A DNA stretch of 40,822 nt from Rhizobium leguminosarum (lineage in GTDB: Bacteria > Pseudomonadota > Alphaproteobacteria > Rhizobiales > Rhizobiaceae). Location of the stretch: the NCBI RefSeq assembly GCF_001652265.1, contig NZ_LWBS01000430.1:1-40822 (forward strand), in the 5' to 3' direction. Position numbers and translations under genes: made by a program. How positions within the stretch are numbered: the first letter of the stretch is position 1; every line of letters starts with the position of its first letter. The notes below the pieces were generated by a model. The model was not told the DNA's origin. It made no database searches and worked only from the letters and a program-made list of their open reading frames with translations. Positions 8,091 to 16,643 of this stretch are shown here, piece after piece.

Positions 8091-9947
8091 ATGCCCCATG
8101 ATCCCGCCAGCGCCAACCCGCTCGCCGGCAATCCGCTGGAAACCCGCTCCGATATGAGCCGCGCCCTGCTTGCGCTCTTCGATCCGCTGCTTGCCTGTTT
8201 CTCGAAGGGCAATGCCCGCGTCACCCTCAATGGCGGCGGCGCCCATTTCGACCGGGCAGCGGCCGATCTCGAAGGGTTCGCCCGCCCGCTCTGGGGATTG
8301 GCGCCGTTTGGCGCCGGCGGTGGAGACTTTCTCCATTGGCATCGTTTTGCCGAGGGTCTCGCAAACGGCACCGATCCCGCCCATCCCGAATATTGGGGAA
8401 CGGTCAATGGCCGCGATCAGCGGATGGTCGAGCTTGCCGCTCTCGGTTTTGCCCTGGCGCTGGTGCCGGAAAAGATCTGGGAGCCGCTCGATGCGCAGGC
8501 CCGCGGAAATGTCGTCGCCTATCTCAAGCATGTCAGGCAGTTCGACTATGCTGACAACAATTGGAAATTCTTCCGGATCTTCGTTGATATCGCGCTCGAT
8601 CGTCTCGGCGCCGATTTCGACCGCAGCCTGACGCGGCAATATCTGCACGAGCTCGAAGGCTTCTATATCGGTGACGGCTGGTATCGCGACGGAAACGTGC
8701 GCCGTATCGACCACTACATTCCCTTCGCCATGCATTTCTATGGCCTGATCTATTCGAAGCTCGTCGACGACGATTATGCAAAGCGCTACCGCGAGCGGGC
8801 GGTCCTCTTCGCCCGGGATTTTCGGCATTGGTTTGCCGCTGACGGGGCGACGATCCCCTTCGGCCGCAGCCTAACCTATCGTTTTGCCTGCGCCGGCTTC
8901 TGGTCGGCGCTCGCCTTCGCCGATGTCGAGGCTCTGCCTTGGGGGGAGATCAAGCATCTCTGCCTGCAACATCTGCGCTGGTGGAAGGACAAGCCGATTG
9001 CCGATCGAGACGGCGTGCTGTCGATCGGCTTCGGCTATCCGAACCTCCTGATGTCGGAGAGCTACAATTCCGCCGGCTCGCCCTACTGGGCCTTCAAGGC
9101 CTTCCTGCCGCTGGCGATCGCTGAGGATCACCCGTTCTGGACGGCGAAGGAAAAGGTGCCGGAACGGGCGCCTGACATCATCCCCCAGCGTCATCCGGGC
9201 ATGGTGATTATGCGGGCGGGCGGCGATGTCGTGGCGCTGTCTTCCGGCCAGGAAAACCTGCAGATGCGATGTGGCACGGAAAAATACGCGAAGTTTGCTT
9301 ATTCCGCCCGCTATGGCTTCAGCGTCGAGGCCGATGAGCGTGCCTTTGCGCTTGCCGCCTTCGATTCGGCGCTTGCCTTCAGCGATGACGGGCTGCACTA
9401 CCGCGTGCGCGAAACGAACGAGGAAGCCAAGCTCGCAGGCGACGTGCTGTATGCGAAATGGTCGCCTTTTACCGATGTCGACGTCGAAACCTGGCTCGTG
9501 CCCGCCGCACCCTGGCATATCCGTCTCCACCGGATCAGGACAAGCCGGCCGCTGCGGATTGCCGAAGGCGGCTTTGCCATCGGCCGCCGGGATTTCGAGC
9601 TGGATACCCTGTCCGCCTCGGGTGGGGTTGCCTATGCGATCGGCGAAGCCGATTTCACCGGCATTCTCGATCTCGGCTCTTCGGTCAAACGTTCGGGTCT
9701 CGTCCAGAAGGCAATGCCCAACACCAATGTGATCGTCGCGAAAACCCTCGTGCCGCAGCTGCGCGGGCAGATTCCGGCCGGTGAAACAATCCTGGCGACG
9801 GCGGTGCTCGCACTTGACGATCCCGCCGCTGTCTCGTCTGTCTGGACGAGACCGCCGAAAGCGCCTGACATTGCAGCGCTGGAGGCCCTGGTGAGGGAAA
9901 AGGGCGTGACAGTCAGCGCCATTGAGGCGCCGGGACAGATGCCATGA
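8091..9947 (+). CDS. DUF2264 family protein, putative glycosidase-like enzyme
   Basis: A 618-residue cytoplasmic protein recognised as DUF2264 from its N-terminal half: RPLWGLAPFGAGGG, then LHWHRFAEGLANGTDP, EYWG and many W/Y/H-rich helices typical of an (alpha/alpha)-barrel. No signal peptide is visible. Family members lie in sugar catabolism clusters; I recall that related proteins include beta-glucuronidases (GH154), which would fit the uronate genes further on, but I hold that loosely. A GTG at 8082, directly after the lacI stop, is an alternative start in the same frame giving three extra residues. The stop overlaps the next start (ATGA), indicating coupled translation. Catalytic residues cannot be assigned by eye. 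Confidence 0.78.
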   Translation: MPHDPASANPLAGNPLETRSDMSRALLALFDPLLACFSKGNARVTLNGGGAHFDRAAADLEGFARPLWGLAPFGAGGGDFLHWHRFAEGLANGTDPAHPEYWGTVNGRDQRMVELAALGFALALVPEKIWEPLDAQARGNVVAYLKHVRQFDYADNNWKFFRIFVDIALDRLGADFDRSLTRQYLHELEGFYIGDGWYRDGNVRRIDHYIPFAMHFYGLIYSKLVDDDYAKRYRERAVLFARDFRHWFAADGATIPFGRSLTYRFACAGFWSALAFADVEALPWGEIKHLCLQHLRWWKDKPIADRDGVLSIGFGYPNLLMSESYNSAGSPYWAFKAFLPLAIAEDHPFWTAKEKVPERAPDIIPQRHPGMVIMRAGGDVVALSSGQENLQMRCGTEKYAKFAYSARYGFSVEADERAFALAAFDSALAFSDDGLHYRVRETNEEAKLAGDVLYAKWSPFTDVDVETWLVPAAPWHIRLHRIRTSRPLRIAEGGFAIGRRDFELDTLSASGGVAYAIGEADFTGILDLGSSVKRSGLVQKAMPNTNVIVAKTLVPQLRGQIPAGETILATAVLALDDPAAVSSVWTRPPKAPDIAALEALVREKGVTVSAIEAPGQMP

Positions 9948-10954
9948 GCCAGCCGGCCATTGTCCTTGCCATGCAACCGTCGCGCACCGAGCATGTCCTG
10001 CCGGATGAGGTCTTGCGCCGGCTGGGCGGTATCGGTCGCCTGCTGGATACCAAGCCGCTGCAGCGTTTCGACGACGAGCATGCGGGACGTCTGCTGGCCC
10101 AAGCCGAAATCCTGATCACCGGCTGGGGCGGGCCTTATGTCGGGCCTGAAATCCCCGCCGCAGCGCCGCATCTGAAGCTCATCGTCCATGCGGCGGGCAC
10201 GGTCAAGGGCGTCATCGACGACGCCATCTTCGAAGCGGGTATCCCGGTCAGCCATTCGGCCGAGGCCAACGCCGTGCCGGTTGCCGAATTCACGCTGGCG
10301 GCGATCATCTTCGCCGGCAAGCGCGTTTTCCGTTTCCGCGATCTCTACGTTGCCGACCGAAACCGCAACCGCACCCATCCGATGCAGCGCGAAGCGATGG
10401 GAAATTACCGCCGTACCGTCGGCATCGTCGGCGCTTCGCGCATCGGCCGGCGCGTGATCGAGCTCTTGAAACCTTTTGACTATAGACTGCTGCTCTCCGA
10501 TCCGACGCTGAATGCCGCCGAGGCTGCCGGTCTCGGAACGGAAAAGGTCGATCTCGACGAATTGATGCGGCAAGCGGACATCGTTTCCCTGCATGCGCCG
10601 TCGCTGCCGTCGACGCAGCATATGATCGATGCGCGAAGGCTGTCGTTGATGAAGGACGGCGCGACGCTCATCAACACGGCGCGCGGCATTCTCATCGATG
10701 AGGCCGCCTTGCTTTCTGCGCTCAAGACCGGCCGTATCGACGCGGTCCTCGATGTCACCGATCCGGAGATCCCGGAGGCGGGCTCTGCTTTCTACGATCT
10801 GCCGAACGTCTTTCTGACACCACATATCGCCGGCGCCGTCGGGCTGGAACGGGCGCGCCTCGGCGAGATGGCGGTGGATGAGATAGAGCGCTTCGTGACC
10901 GGCCAGCCGCTGCTCTACCAGATCCACCGAGTAAATCTCGAAAACATCGCCTGA
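9944..10954 (+). CDS. D-isomer-specific 2-hydroxyacid dehydrogenase
   Basis: NAD(P)-dependent reductase/dehydrogenase interconverting 2-oxo acids and D-2-hydroxy acids, cytoplasmic, 336 residues. The Rossmann motif is VGIVGASRIG (about 159-168). The catalytic triad is in place: R247 in NTARG, E275 in DPE and H294 in TPHIAGA. It overlaps the DUF2264 stop by four bases, so it belongs to the same transcript as lacI and DUF2264. Glyoxylate/hydroxypyruvate and phosphoglycerate dehydrogenases share these motifs; in this setting a sugar-acid breakdown product is the likelier substrate. Confidence 0.88.
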   Translation: MSQPAIVLAMQPSRTEHVLPDEVLRRLGGIGRLLDTKPLQRFDDEHAGRLLAQAEILITGWGGPYVGPEIPAAAPHLKLIVHAAGTVKGVIDDAIFEAGIPVSHSAEANAVPVAEFTLAAIIFAGKRVFRFRDLYVADRNRNRTHPMQREAMGNYRRTVGIVGASRIGRRVIELLKPFDYRLLLSDPTLNAAEAAGLGTEKVDLDELMRQADIVSLHAPSLPSTQHMIDARRLSLMKDGATLINTARGILIDEAALLSALKTGRIDAVLDVTDPEIPEAGSAFYDLPNVFLTPHIAGAVGLERARLGEMAVDEIERFVTGQPLLYQIHRVNLENIA

Positions 10955-10970
10955 GGTGCGTCGAGCGGCT

Positions 10971-11030
10971 TAGAGCAATTCCAGCAAAAGTGCGCAGCGG
11001 TTTTGCGTCCGGGATTGCGCAAAACAAAGC
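10971..11030. repeat. Rhizobial intergenic repeat, family A copy 1
   Basis: On the minus strand this gap carries the core CAAAACCGCTGCRCACTTTT (10986-11005) also found at 12436-12455 and, slightly changed, at 22224-22243. The core is itself imperfectly palindromic (GCAAAA / TTTTGC). It lies between convergent genes ending at 10954 and 11038 and fills nearly the whole gap. Confidence 0.65.
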
Positions 11031-11037
11031 GATGATA

Positions 11038-12315
11038 TCAGCGAGACGCTCTAAGCGAATTCGGCGAACCGTCATCGGCAAGTTCGGGCATGAGATCGGC
11101 AATATTGACCACCTTGCCGGTGCGCGAACTGGTCAGTGCGGCAATGCCGCAAAGCACGGACATGGCGCCCGCCCGTGTGCCGGCGCGCTGGGCGAGCCCG
11201 TCTTCCATATCGGGCTTGAAGATCATGTTGCGCATCCGGTCGTCGCCGCCGTAATGGCCGCCGGTGAAATGCGGAACGACGATGCGCTCCACAGCCTCCT
11301 TGCCGTTCGGGAAATTGCGGATGAGGAGGATCGTATCCTCCTTCGGCTCTTCCCAGGGCTGGGCCTCGTATTGGCGAAGCTCGATGCGCCCTTTGGTGCC
11401 GTTGAAGGCAAGGTGATGGCCTTCGATCGGTTGGAAGGTGTTCAGCGAATAGGAGACATGGACATTGTTGCGGTAACGGAGCGACACCACCATCGTGTCG
11501 GGAATGTCGATGTCCTCGCGGAAGACGCAGCCGTCTCGGAAGTAGCCGTCGATCTTCGAGGGATCCTCGTAGAGTGAATCGAGGAAGGGATCGGCCTCGA
11601 GATCGAGGTAGTAGTCGCATTCATGCGCGTGCGGACAGAGCTTGCAGCGCGGGCCGCGGAACGGGCCCTTGCGGCCGTAATTCTGCAGGTCGGCGAGGGA
11701 GGTGACGGCATCGGGATCGCTGTCGAGGTACCAGTTCAGCAGATCGAAATGATGCGTTGCCTTGTGAACGAACAGACTGCCGGAATTCTCCGTATAGGCA
11801 TGCCAGCGGCGGAAATAATCCGCGCCGTGCTTGGTGTTCAGATACCAATGAAAATCGACTGACGTGACCCGGCCGATCTCGCCGGCATTCAGCAATTCCT
11901 TGATCTTCGCAGCCGTCGGCGCATAGCGATAGTTGAAGGACACGTCGACCCGGCGACCAGTGCGCTTTTCGGCATCCAGAATCCGGCGAATCTTTTCGAC
12001 CGAGGTCGTCATTGGCTTTTCGGTAATGACGTCGATACCGGACTCCAGCGCTCGAACGACGATATCGTCATGCGTATGATCGGGCGTACAGACGATGACC
12101 AGATCCGGCTTCTGCTCATTGAGCATCGAATCGATGTTTTCGTAGAGCGGCGCATTGCTGCCGATCATGTTGCGGGCGCGTTCGCCGCGCAGCGAATTCT
12201 TCTCGACGATCGCGGTCAGATCGACATGCTCGCGCCAGCCGGCAAGCAGATCCTTGCCCCACATGGTGGTGCCGCGGTTTCCCGTACCAATCAGGGCAAA
12301 ACGGCGTTTCTCCAT
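11038..12315 (-). CDS. Gfo/Idh/MocA family oxidoreductase (1)
   Basis: NAD(P)-dependent sugar or inositol-type dehydrogenase, 425 residues. The N-terminus FALIGTGNRG is the Rossmann loop, and the family EKP motif occurs as ITEKPMTTS near residue 95. HWYLNTKHGADYFRRWH is characteristic of the C-terminal substrate domain. Start M at 12315 follows AGGAGG by eight bases. An unusual cysteine/histidine cluster, C-x2-C-x-H-x-H-x2-C (CKLCPHAHEC), lies in the C-terminal domain and could bind a metal. It is the last gene of a minus-strand operon with the isomerase, DUF993 and a second Gfo/Idh enzyme. The substrate is unknown; such enzymes often oxidise a ring carbon of glycosides. Confidence 0.87.
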   Translation of the reverse strand: MEKRRFALIGTGNRGTTMWGKDLLAGWREHVDLTAIVEKNSLRGERARNMIGSNAPLYENIDSMLNEQKPDLVIVCTPDHTHDDIVVRALESGIDVITEKPMTTSVEKIRRILDAEKRTGRRVDVSFNYRYAPTAAKIKELLNAGEIGRVTSVDFHWYLNTKHGADYFRRWHAYTENSGSLFVHKATHHFDLLNWYLDSDPDAVTSLADLQNYGRKGPFRGPRCKLCPHAHECDYYLDLEADPFLDSLYEDPSKIDGYFRDGCVFREDIDIPDTMVVSLRYRNNVHVSYSLNTFQPIEGHHLAFNGTKGRIELRQYEAQPWEEPKEDTILLIRNFPNGKEAVERIVVPHFTGGHYGGDDRMRNMIFKPDMEDGLAQRAGTRAGAMSVLCGIAALTSSRTGKVVNIADLMPELADDGSPNSLRASR

Positions 12316-12362
12316 CGAATGATCCTCCTGCATGCGTGATGAAACAAATACTGAAAATCAGG

Positions 12363-12410
12363 CCTAAAGCGCTTCGCGATCTTTCAGATTCGCTTGGCCA
12401 GCGCTTTAGG
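12363..12410. repeat. Inverted repeat hairpin between operon genes
   Basis: CCTAAAGCGC (12363-12372) and GCGCTTTAGG (12401-12410) form a perfect 10-bp stem around 28 bases, followed on the plus strand by TTTTT. It lies between two minus-strand genes of one operon, directly beside a family A repeat. Confidence 0.7.
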
Positions 12411-12421
12411 TTTTTGGTTTC

Positions 12422-12466
12422 GCATGTCATGGTCGCAAAACCGCTGCACACTTTTGCGCGGCATGC
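12422..12466. repeat. Rhizobial intergenic repeat, family A copy 2
   Basis: GCATGTCATGG...GCGCGGCATGC brackets the core at 12436-12455 (CAAAACCGCTGCACACTTTT), shared with copies near 10986 and 22224. It ends one base before the stop codon of the isomerase at 12468, so the element abuts the coding region. Confidence 0.68.
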
Positions 12467-12467
12467 T

Positions 12468-13292
12468 TTAACAGCAGCTCCTGAAGCGCTCGACGCAGGT
12501 GGCGATCACTTCCTCGGCCGGGCGTTTCCACCAGTTTTCGGCCGAAAAGATCTCCACCTCCTGCGCGCCGAAGAACCCGGCGGCCTCCACCATCCCTCTT
12601 ATGCCTTTGAGGTCGATCACACCATCGCCCATCATGCCGCGGTCGAGCAGCATGTCCTTTGTCGGCACCAGCCAGTCGCAGATGTGATGGGCAAAGATGC
12701 GTTTCATGCGCCCGGCGCGGGCAATCTGGTTGGCAAGATCGGGGTCCCACCAGACATGGTAGACATCGACCGCAACGCCGACATCTTCACCGAGCTGCTC
12801 GCACATGTCGAGCGCCTGACTGAGCGTGTTCACGCAGGCACGGTCGGCGGCATACATTGGATGCAGCGGCTCGATGGCGAGCTTTACACCCGAGGCCTGC
12901 GCATGCGGCAAAACGGCGGCGATGCCGTCGAACACCATCTGGCGGGCTGCAACGATGTCCTTCGAGCTGCCCGGCAGGCCGCCGACGACGAGCACGAGGC
13001 AATCGGCTGAAAATGCCGCCGCCTCGTCGATGGCACGCCTGTTGTCGTCGAGATTTTTCTGCCAGTCGGCGTCGTTTGCCGCCGGGAAGAAGCCGCCGCG
13101 GCAAAGACCGGTCAGTTTGATACCGTTCGATTTGACGATACGCACCGCCTCGTCGAGACCGGCCTTGGCGACCTGATCGCGCCACGGCGCGATCGCGGTG
13201 ATGCCGTGTTTCAGGCAGATGTCCACGGCTTCTGCAAAGCCGCATTGTTCGCGGATCGTCGCCAGATTGATCGAAAGTCCTTCGACCTGCAT
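12468..13292 (-). CDS. Sugar phosphate isomerase/epimerase-like TIM-barrel protein
   Basis: A 274-residue xylose isomerase-like TIM barrel (AP endonuclease 2 fold), metal-dependent in characterised relatives. Visible family features are the start QVEGLSINLATI, LTGLCRGGFF, LAIEPLHPMY with the metal-binding Glu, DVYHVWWDPDL, HHICDW and QEVEIFSAENWW with a terminal Glu. The start at 13292 has GGAGGA seven bases upstream. It lies between DUF993 and Gfo/Idh genes, separated from both by repeat elements. Relatives isomerise or epimerise ketoses, or cleave 3-keto-glycosides; the exact reaction is not readable here. Confidence 0.83.
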   Translation of the reverse strand: MQVEGLSINLATIREQCGFAEAVDICLKHGITAIAPWRDQVAKAGLDEAVRIVKSNGIKLTGLCRGGFFPAANDADWQKNLDDNRRAIDEAAAFSADCLVLVVGGLPGSSKDIVAARQMVFDGIAAVLPHAQASGVKLAIEPLHPMYAADRACVNTLSQALDMCEQLGEDVGVAVDVYHVWWDPDLANQIARAGRMKRIFAHHICDWLVPTKDMLLDRGMMGDGVIDLKGIRGMVEAAGFFGAQEVEIFSAENWWKRPAEEVIATCVERFRSCC

Positions 13293-13310
13293 GTCATTCT
13301 CCTCCAATCA

Positions 13311-13419
13311 CTACAGCGCCGCGCGCCTTTTCAGGCGCGCTAAGGACGCTGTAGCACTTTGAATTGCTGCATAATTTTGTCCTTAAATCGGTTCCGACTT
13401 AAGGACAAAATTATGCAGC
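13311..13419. repeat. Rhizobial compound palindrome, family B copy 1
   Basis: Two adjacent hairpins. CTACAGCG (13311-13318) pairs with CGCTGTAG (13347-13354) around an inner GCGCGCC/GGCGCGC stem. A perfect 21-bp stem (13366-13386 with 13399-13419) then closes a 12-base loop. The same two-part element in opposite orientation lies at about 33193-33298. Here it sits inside an operon, between DUF993 and the isomerase gene. Confidence 0.85.
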
Positions 13420-13428
13420 CGCCCTGCT

Positions 13429-14592
13429 TCAGTTGACGCCGTGGACGGCGAGCACTTGGCGCATGCGGCTTGCGGCAAGCTCGGGATCGGCCAGAACCCG
13501 TGCCTTGTCGGCCAGGCGGAAGAGTTCGGCCAGATGCGTCAGCGATCGCGTGCTCTGCTGGCCGCCGACCATGACGAAATGGTCCTGCAGGCCGTTGAGA
13601 TAGGCGAGGAAGACGACGCCGGTCTTGTAGAAGCGGGTCGGCGCCTTGAAGATGTGGCGCGACAGCGGCACGGTCGGCTCCAGCAGGTCGAAGAATTCAT
13701 GGTTGCTCTTGCGGCCGAGCGCCTCGAGCGCTGCCGAGGCTGCCGGCGCGATGGCGTCGAAAATGCCGAGCAGCGCGTCGGAATGGCCCTCTTCGTCGCC
13801 GGCGATCAGTTCGGCATAGTTGAAATCGTCGCCGGTATACATGCGCACGCCTTTCGGCAGCCGGCGGCGCATCGCCACTTCCTTCTCCTTGGAGAGCAGC
13901 GAGATCTTGATGCCGTCGATCTTGTCGGCATGGGCCTCGATCACCTCGAGGCAGGTGGACATGGCCTCGATGTGATCACCGTTGCCCCAATATCCCTCAA
14001 GCGCCGGGTCGAACATTTCGCCCAGCCAGTGGATGATGACGGGTTCCTTGACCTGGCGAAGGATGCGGTCATAGACGCGGATATAGTCGTCCGGGCCTTT
14101 TGCTGCGGCGGCAAGCGCCCGGCTCGCCATCAGGATGATACGGCCACCGGCCGCCTCCACGGTTTCGATCTGCTCCTCATAGGCCCGGAGGATCGTGTCG
14201 ATAGTGACGTCAGGTCCCGGCGTCAGATGATCGGTGCCGGCGCCGCAGGCGATCAGCGCATCCTTGCGGCCGGCCGCCTCGCTGAGCGCCCGGCGGATCA
14301 GGTCGCGCGCTTCCGGCCAGCCGAGGCCCATGCCGCGCTGCGCCGTATCCATCGCTTCGGCAACGCCGAGGCCGAGGTCCCAGAGCCGGTGGCGGAAGGC
14401 GAGCGTGCGCTCCCAGTCGATCGCCGGCGTCAGCCACGGATCATTGTCGGCGAGCGGATCGGCGACCACATGGGCGGCGGCAAAGGCGATGCGCGGAAAG
14501 GTCTTGGCGTCGCGCTTGGCGAGCGCGATCGGCGTGCCGGTCAGCGTGTAGGGAGCGATCTTGCCGTCGAGAGGGAGATTGATCGTCGTCAC
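13429..14592 (-). CDS. DUF993 family, dihydrodipicolinate synthase-like protein
   Basis: A 387-residue TIM-barrel protein of the DUF993 family, related to the DHDPS/N-acetylneuraminate lyase class I aldolases. The probable Schiff-base lysine is K229 in DKIDGIKIS, with GDD at 254-256 downstream as in DHDPS relatives. CGAGTDHLTPG near 116-126 corresponds to the substrate-side loop. Start is GTG at 14592, three bases after the stop of the upstream Gfo/Idh gene, so translation is probably coupled. It likely cleaves or condenses a 2-keto-3-deoxy sugar acid or similar keto acid, but the substrate is unproven. Confidence 0.82.
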   Translation of the reverse strand: MTTINLPLDGKIAPYTLTGTPIALAKRDAKTFPRIAFAAAHVVADPLADNDPWLTPAIDWERTLAFRHRLWDLGLGVAEAMDTAQRGMGLGWPEARDLIRRALSEAAGRKDALIACGAGTDHLTPGPDVTIDTILRAYEEQIETVEAAGGRIILMASRALAAAAKGPDDYIRVYDRILRQVKEPVIIHWLGEMFDPALEGYWGNGDHIEAMSTCLEVIEAHADKIDGIKISLLSKEKEVAMRRRLPKGVRMYTGDDFNYAELIAGDEEGHSDALLGIFDAIAPAASAALEALGRKSNHEFFDLLEPTVPLSRHIFKAPTRFYKTGVVFLAYLNGLQDHFVMVGGQQSTRSLTHLAELFRLADKARVLADPELAASRMRQVLAVHGVN

Positions 14593-14595
14593 GGC

Positions 14596-15744
14596 TCAGA
14601 ACTCCAGTGCGGGAACATCGAGCCAGCGGCGCTCGGCCCAGGATTTCAGGCCGAGTTCGGCAAGCTGTACGCCCTTGGCGCCAGCTTCCAGCCCATAGGG
14701 CCACGGCGCATCTTCGACGACGTGGCGGATGAACATTTCCCACTGCGCCTTGAAGCCGTTGTCGAAGGCCTGCGTGTCCGGAACCTCGTCCCAGGTCTTG
14801 TAGAAGTCGATCGTCTGCGGCTGGTCCGGGTTCCACACCGGCTTCGGCGTGTTGACGCGGTGCTGGCTCCAGCATTTCGTCAGGCCGGCAACGGCCGAAC
14901 CATGCGTGCCGTCGACCTGGAATGTGACGAGGTCGTCGCGGCGGACGCGAACCGCCCAGGAGGAATTGATCTGCGCGATCGCGCCGCCTTCGAGCTCGAA
15001 GGTCGCATAGGCCGCATCGTCCGTGTCGCAATCATAAGGCTTGCCCTGCTCGTCGATGCGGCGCGGAATGTGCGTCGCGCCGAGACAGGAGACGGCCTTG
15101 ACCTCGCCGAACAGATTGTCGAGCACGTAGCGCCAGTGGCAGAGCATATCGAGGATGATGCCGCCGCCGTCGCCCTTGCGGTAGTTCCAGGACGGGCGCT
15201 GGGCGGGCACGCCCCAATCGCCTTCGAAAACCCAGTAGCCGAATTCGCCGCGCACCGAGAGGATCTTGCCGAAGAAGCCGGAATCCCTGAGCAGCGCCAG
15301 CTTGCGCAGACCGGGCAGGAAGAGCTTGTCCTGTACCACGCCGTGTTTGAGGCCGGAGCCGCGCGCCTTGCGGGCAAGGTCGAGTGCCACCTGCAGATCG
15401 TCGGAAATCGGCTTCTCGCAATAGACATGCTTGCCGGCATCGAGCGCCTTGGACAGCAGCTCGGCCCGCATCAGCGTCGTGCCGGCGTCGAAGAAGATCG
15501 TGTCGTCGGGATTGGCGAGAGCGGCATCGAGATCGGCCGACCAGCGGTTGATGCCGTGCTTCTTCGCCAGCTCTTCCATCTTGGCGCCGTTGCGGCCGAC
15601 GATGATCGGATCGATCTCGAGTTTCTCACCCGATTTCAGCGTGATGCCGCCCTGATCGCGGAAGGCGAGGATAGAACGCACCAGGTGCTGATTGTAACCC
15701 ATGCGGCCGGTGACGCCGTGCAAGATGATCCCCAAGCGTGCCAT
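14596..15744 (-). CDS. Gfo/Idh/MocA family oxidoreductase (2)
   Basis: NAD(P)-dependent dehydrogenase, 382 residues, first gene of the minus-strand operon. LGIILHGVTGRMG forms the Rossmann start, YCEKPIS carries the EKP motif, and the C-terminal domain includes GDGGGIILDMLCHWRY, in which the His near 210 is probably catalytic. M at 15744 follows GGGAGG by six bases; a longer reading would add 13 residues with no ribosome site. The promoter about 80-100 bases upstream carries a palindrome shared with the ABC importer operon, so this gene is a predicted target of the TetR regulator. Confidence 0.87.
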   Translation of the reverse strand: MARLGIILHGVTGRMGYNQHLVRSILAFRDQGGITLKSGEKLEIDPIIVGRNGAKMEELAKKHGINRWSADLDAALANPDDTIFFDAGTTLMRAELLSKALDAGKHVYCEKPISDDLQVALDLARKARGSGLKHGVVQDKLFLPGLRKLALLRDSGFFGKILSVRGEFGYWVFEGDWGVPAQRPSWNYRKGDGGGIILDMLCHWRYVLDNLFGEVKAVSCLGATHIPRRIDEQGKPYDCDTDDAAYATFELEGGAIAQINSSWAVRVRRDDLVTFQVDGTHGSAVAGLTKCWSQHRVNTPKPVWNPDQPQTIDFYKTWDEVPDTQAFDNGFKAQWEMFIRHVVEDAPWPYGLEAGAKGVQLAELGLKSWAERRWLDVPALEF

Positions 15745-15806
15745 TTTTTCCTCCCAGCAAGTTTTTGCGGCGGGAGCGGGCATCCTTGCCCGGCCCTCCC
15801 AAGCCG

Positions 15807-15822
15807 GTAACTAAACAGTTAC
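15807..15822. promoter_or_regulatory. Putative TetR operator at the Gfo/Idh operon promoter
   Basis: GTAACT-AAAC-AGTTAC is a perfect palindrome with 6-bp arms. On the minus strand it directly adjoins the -10 hexamer CATCAA and would cover the transcription start. The same motif adjoins the -10 hexamer at 16668-16673 and recurs, altered, at 28885. Confidence 0.72.
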
Positions 15823-15852
15823 TTGATGGCAGAAGAGCGGCGCAGCTGTCAA
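15823..15852 (-). promoter_or_regulatory. Predicted sigma70 promoter of the minus-strand operon
   Basis: TTGACA (minus strand, 15852-15847), an 18-base spacer, then CATCAA (15828-15823), followed without a gap by the palindromic operator. The -35 is perfect and the -10 is weak. It lies just after the tetR stop codon. Confidence 0.6.
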
Positions 15853-15875
15853 TAGTCAAATCCGATTTTCGAAAT

Positions 15876-16553
15876 TCAGCGCTTGATCGAGGCGAGCGTG
15901 ACGTGGACGATATGCCTTTCCCAAGCTTTGAGATGGGTCGGCTCGATCAGGTCGCGGCCGAAGATCGTCGACAGTGTATACTGGTTGGAGAGGTAGAAAT
16001 AACCGAGCGAGGCGATCGTCAGGTAGACATGTAGGGGATCGGCGCTCTCGATGAAGACGCCCTGCTTCTTTCCTTGCTCGAGCACGTCCGAAAGCTCGCC
16101 GATCAGATGCGAATGCAATTCCTTGAGCCGGACGGACTGCCGCAGCCAGCGGGCCCGATGCAGATTTTCCGTGCCGAGCAGGCTGAGGAATTCCGGATGC
16201 TGGAGAAAATAACGCCAGGTGAAGAGTGCCAATTCGCCGATGCCTTCCTCCGGGCTGCGGTCGCCGATATGCAGCGCGCGTTCGGCGGTGCGGATGCCGA
16301 CATAGGCTTCCTCGAGCACTCTGAGGTAGAGCTGCTCCTTGTCGCCGAAATAATGATAGAGCATGCGCTTATTGGTGCCGGCGCGCTCGGCGATCGCATC
16401 GACGCGAGCCCCACCCATGCCGTTTTCGGCAAATTCCCGGGTTGCGGCATCAAGGATAGCAGCGCGTGTCCGCTCCGGATCGCGTTGGGTCGTCCGTTCT
16501 GCCGATGGGCGTCGAGACCTTTTCTTTCCCCCATTCTCCCCGCTGTCGTTCAT
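15876..16553 (-). CDS. TetR/AcrR-family transcription regulator
   Basis: A 225-residue repressor. The N-terminal helix-turn-helix covers about residues 30-75: RAAILDAATREFAENG, then VDAIAERAGTNKRMLYHYFGDKE. An all-helical ligand domain follows. M at 16553 is chosen for its GGAGGTGGAGAG leader; an in-frame ATG 33 bases upstream has a poorer site. The first 20 residues are basic (GGKKRSRR). It lies between two predicted targets: the divergent ABC importer operon and the Gfo/Idh operon downstream on its own strand. Both promoters carry the same 16-bp palindrome. The ligand is probably a sugar or uronate intermediate rather than a drug. Confidence 0.88.
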   Translation of the reverse strand: MNDSGENGGKKRSRRPSAERTTQRDPERTRAAILDAATREFAENGMGGARVDAIAERAGTNKRMLYHYFGDKEQLYLRVLEEAYVGIRTAERALHIGDRSPEEGIGELALFTWRYFLQHPEFLSLLGTENLHRARWLRQSVRLKELHSHLIGELSDVLEQGKKQGVFIESADPLHVYLTIASLGYFYLSNQYTLSTIFGRDLIEPTHLKAWERHIVHVTLASIKR

Positions 16554-16643
16554 CTCTCCACCTCCGTCTTCACTTGTTGCGCTCATAAGCCTTCGGTGCG
16601 AAATTGTAAAAACCGAATTTGAAGGGCCTGCGAGCGACACCGC

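Noticed and set aside
13441..15810. A 789-residue plus-strand open frame opposite DUF993 and Gfo/Idh
   Set aside because: It is a long shadow frame caused by high G+C third positions; the opposite strand encodes two clear families with ribosome sites.
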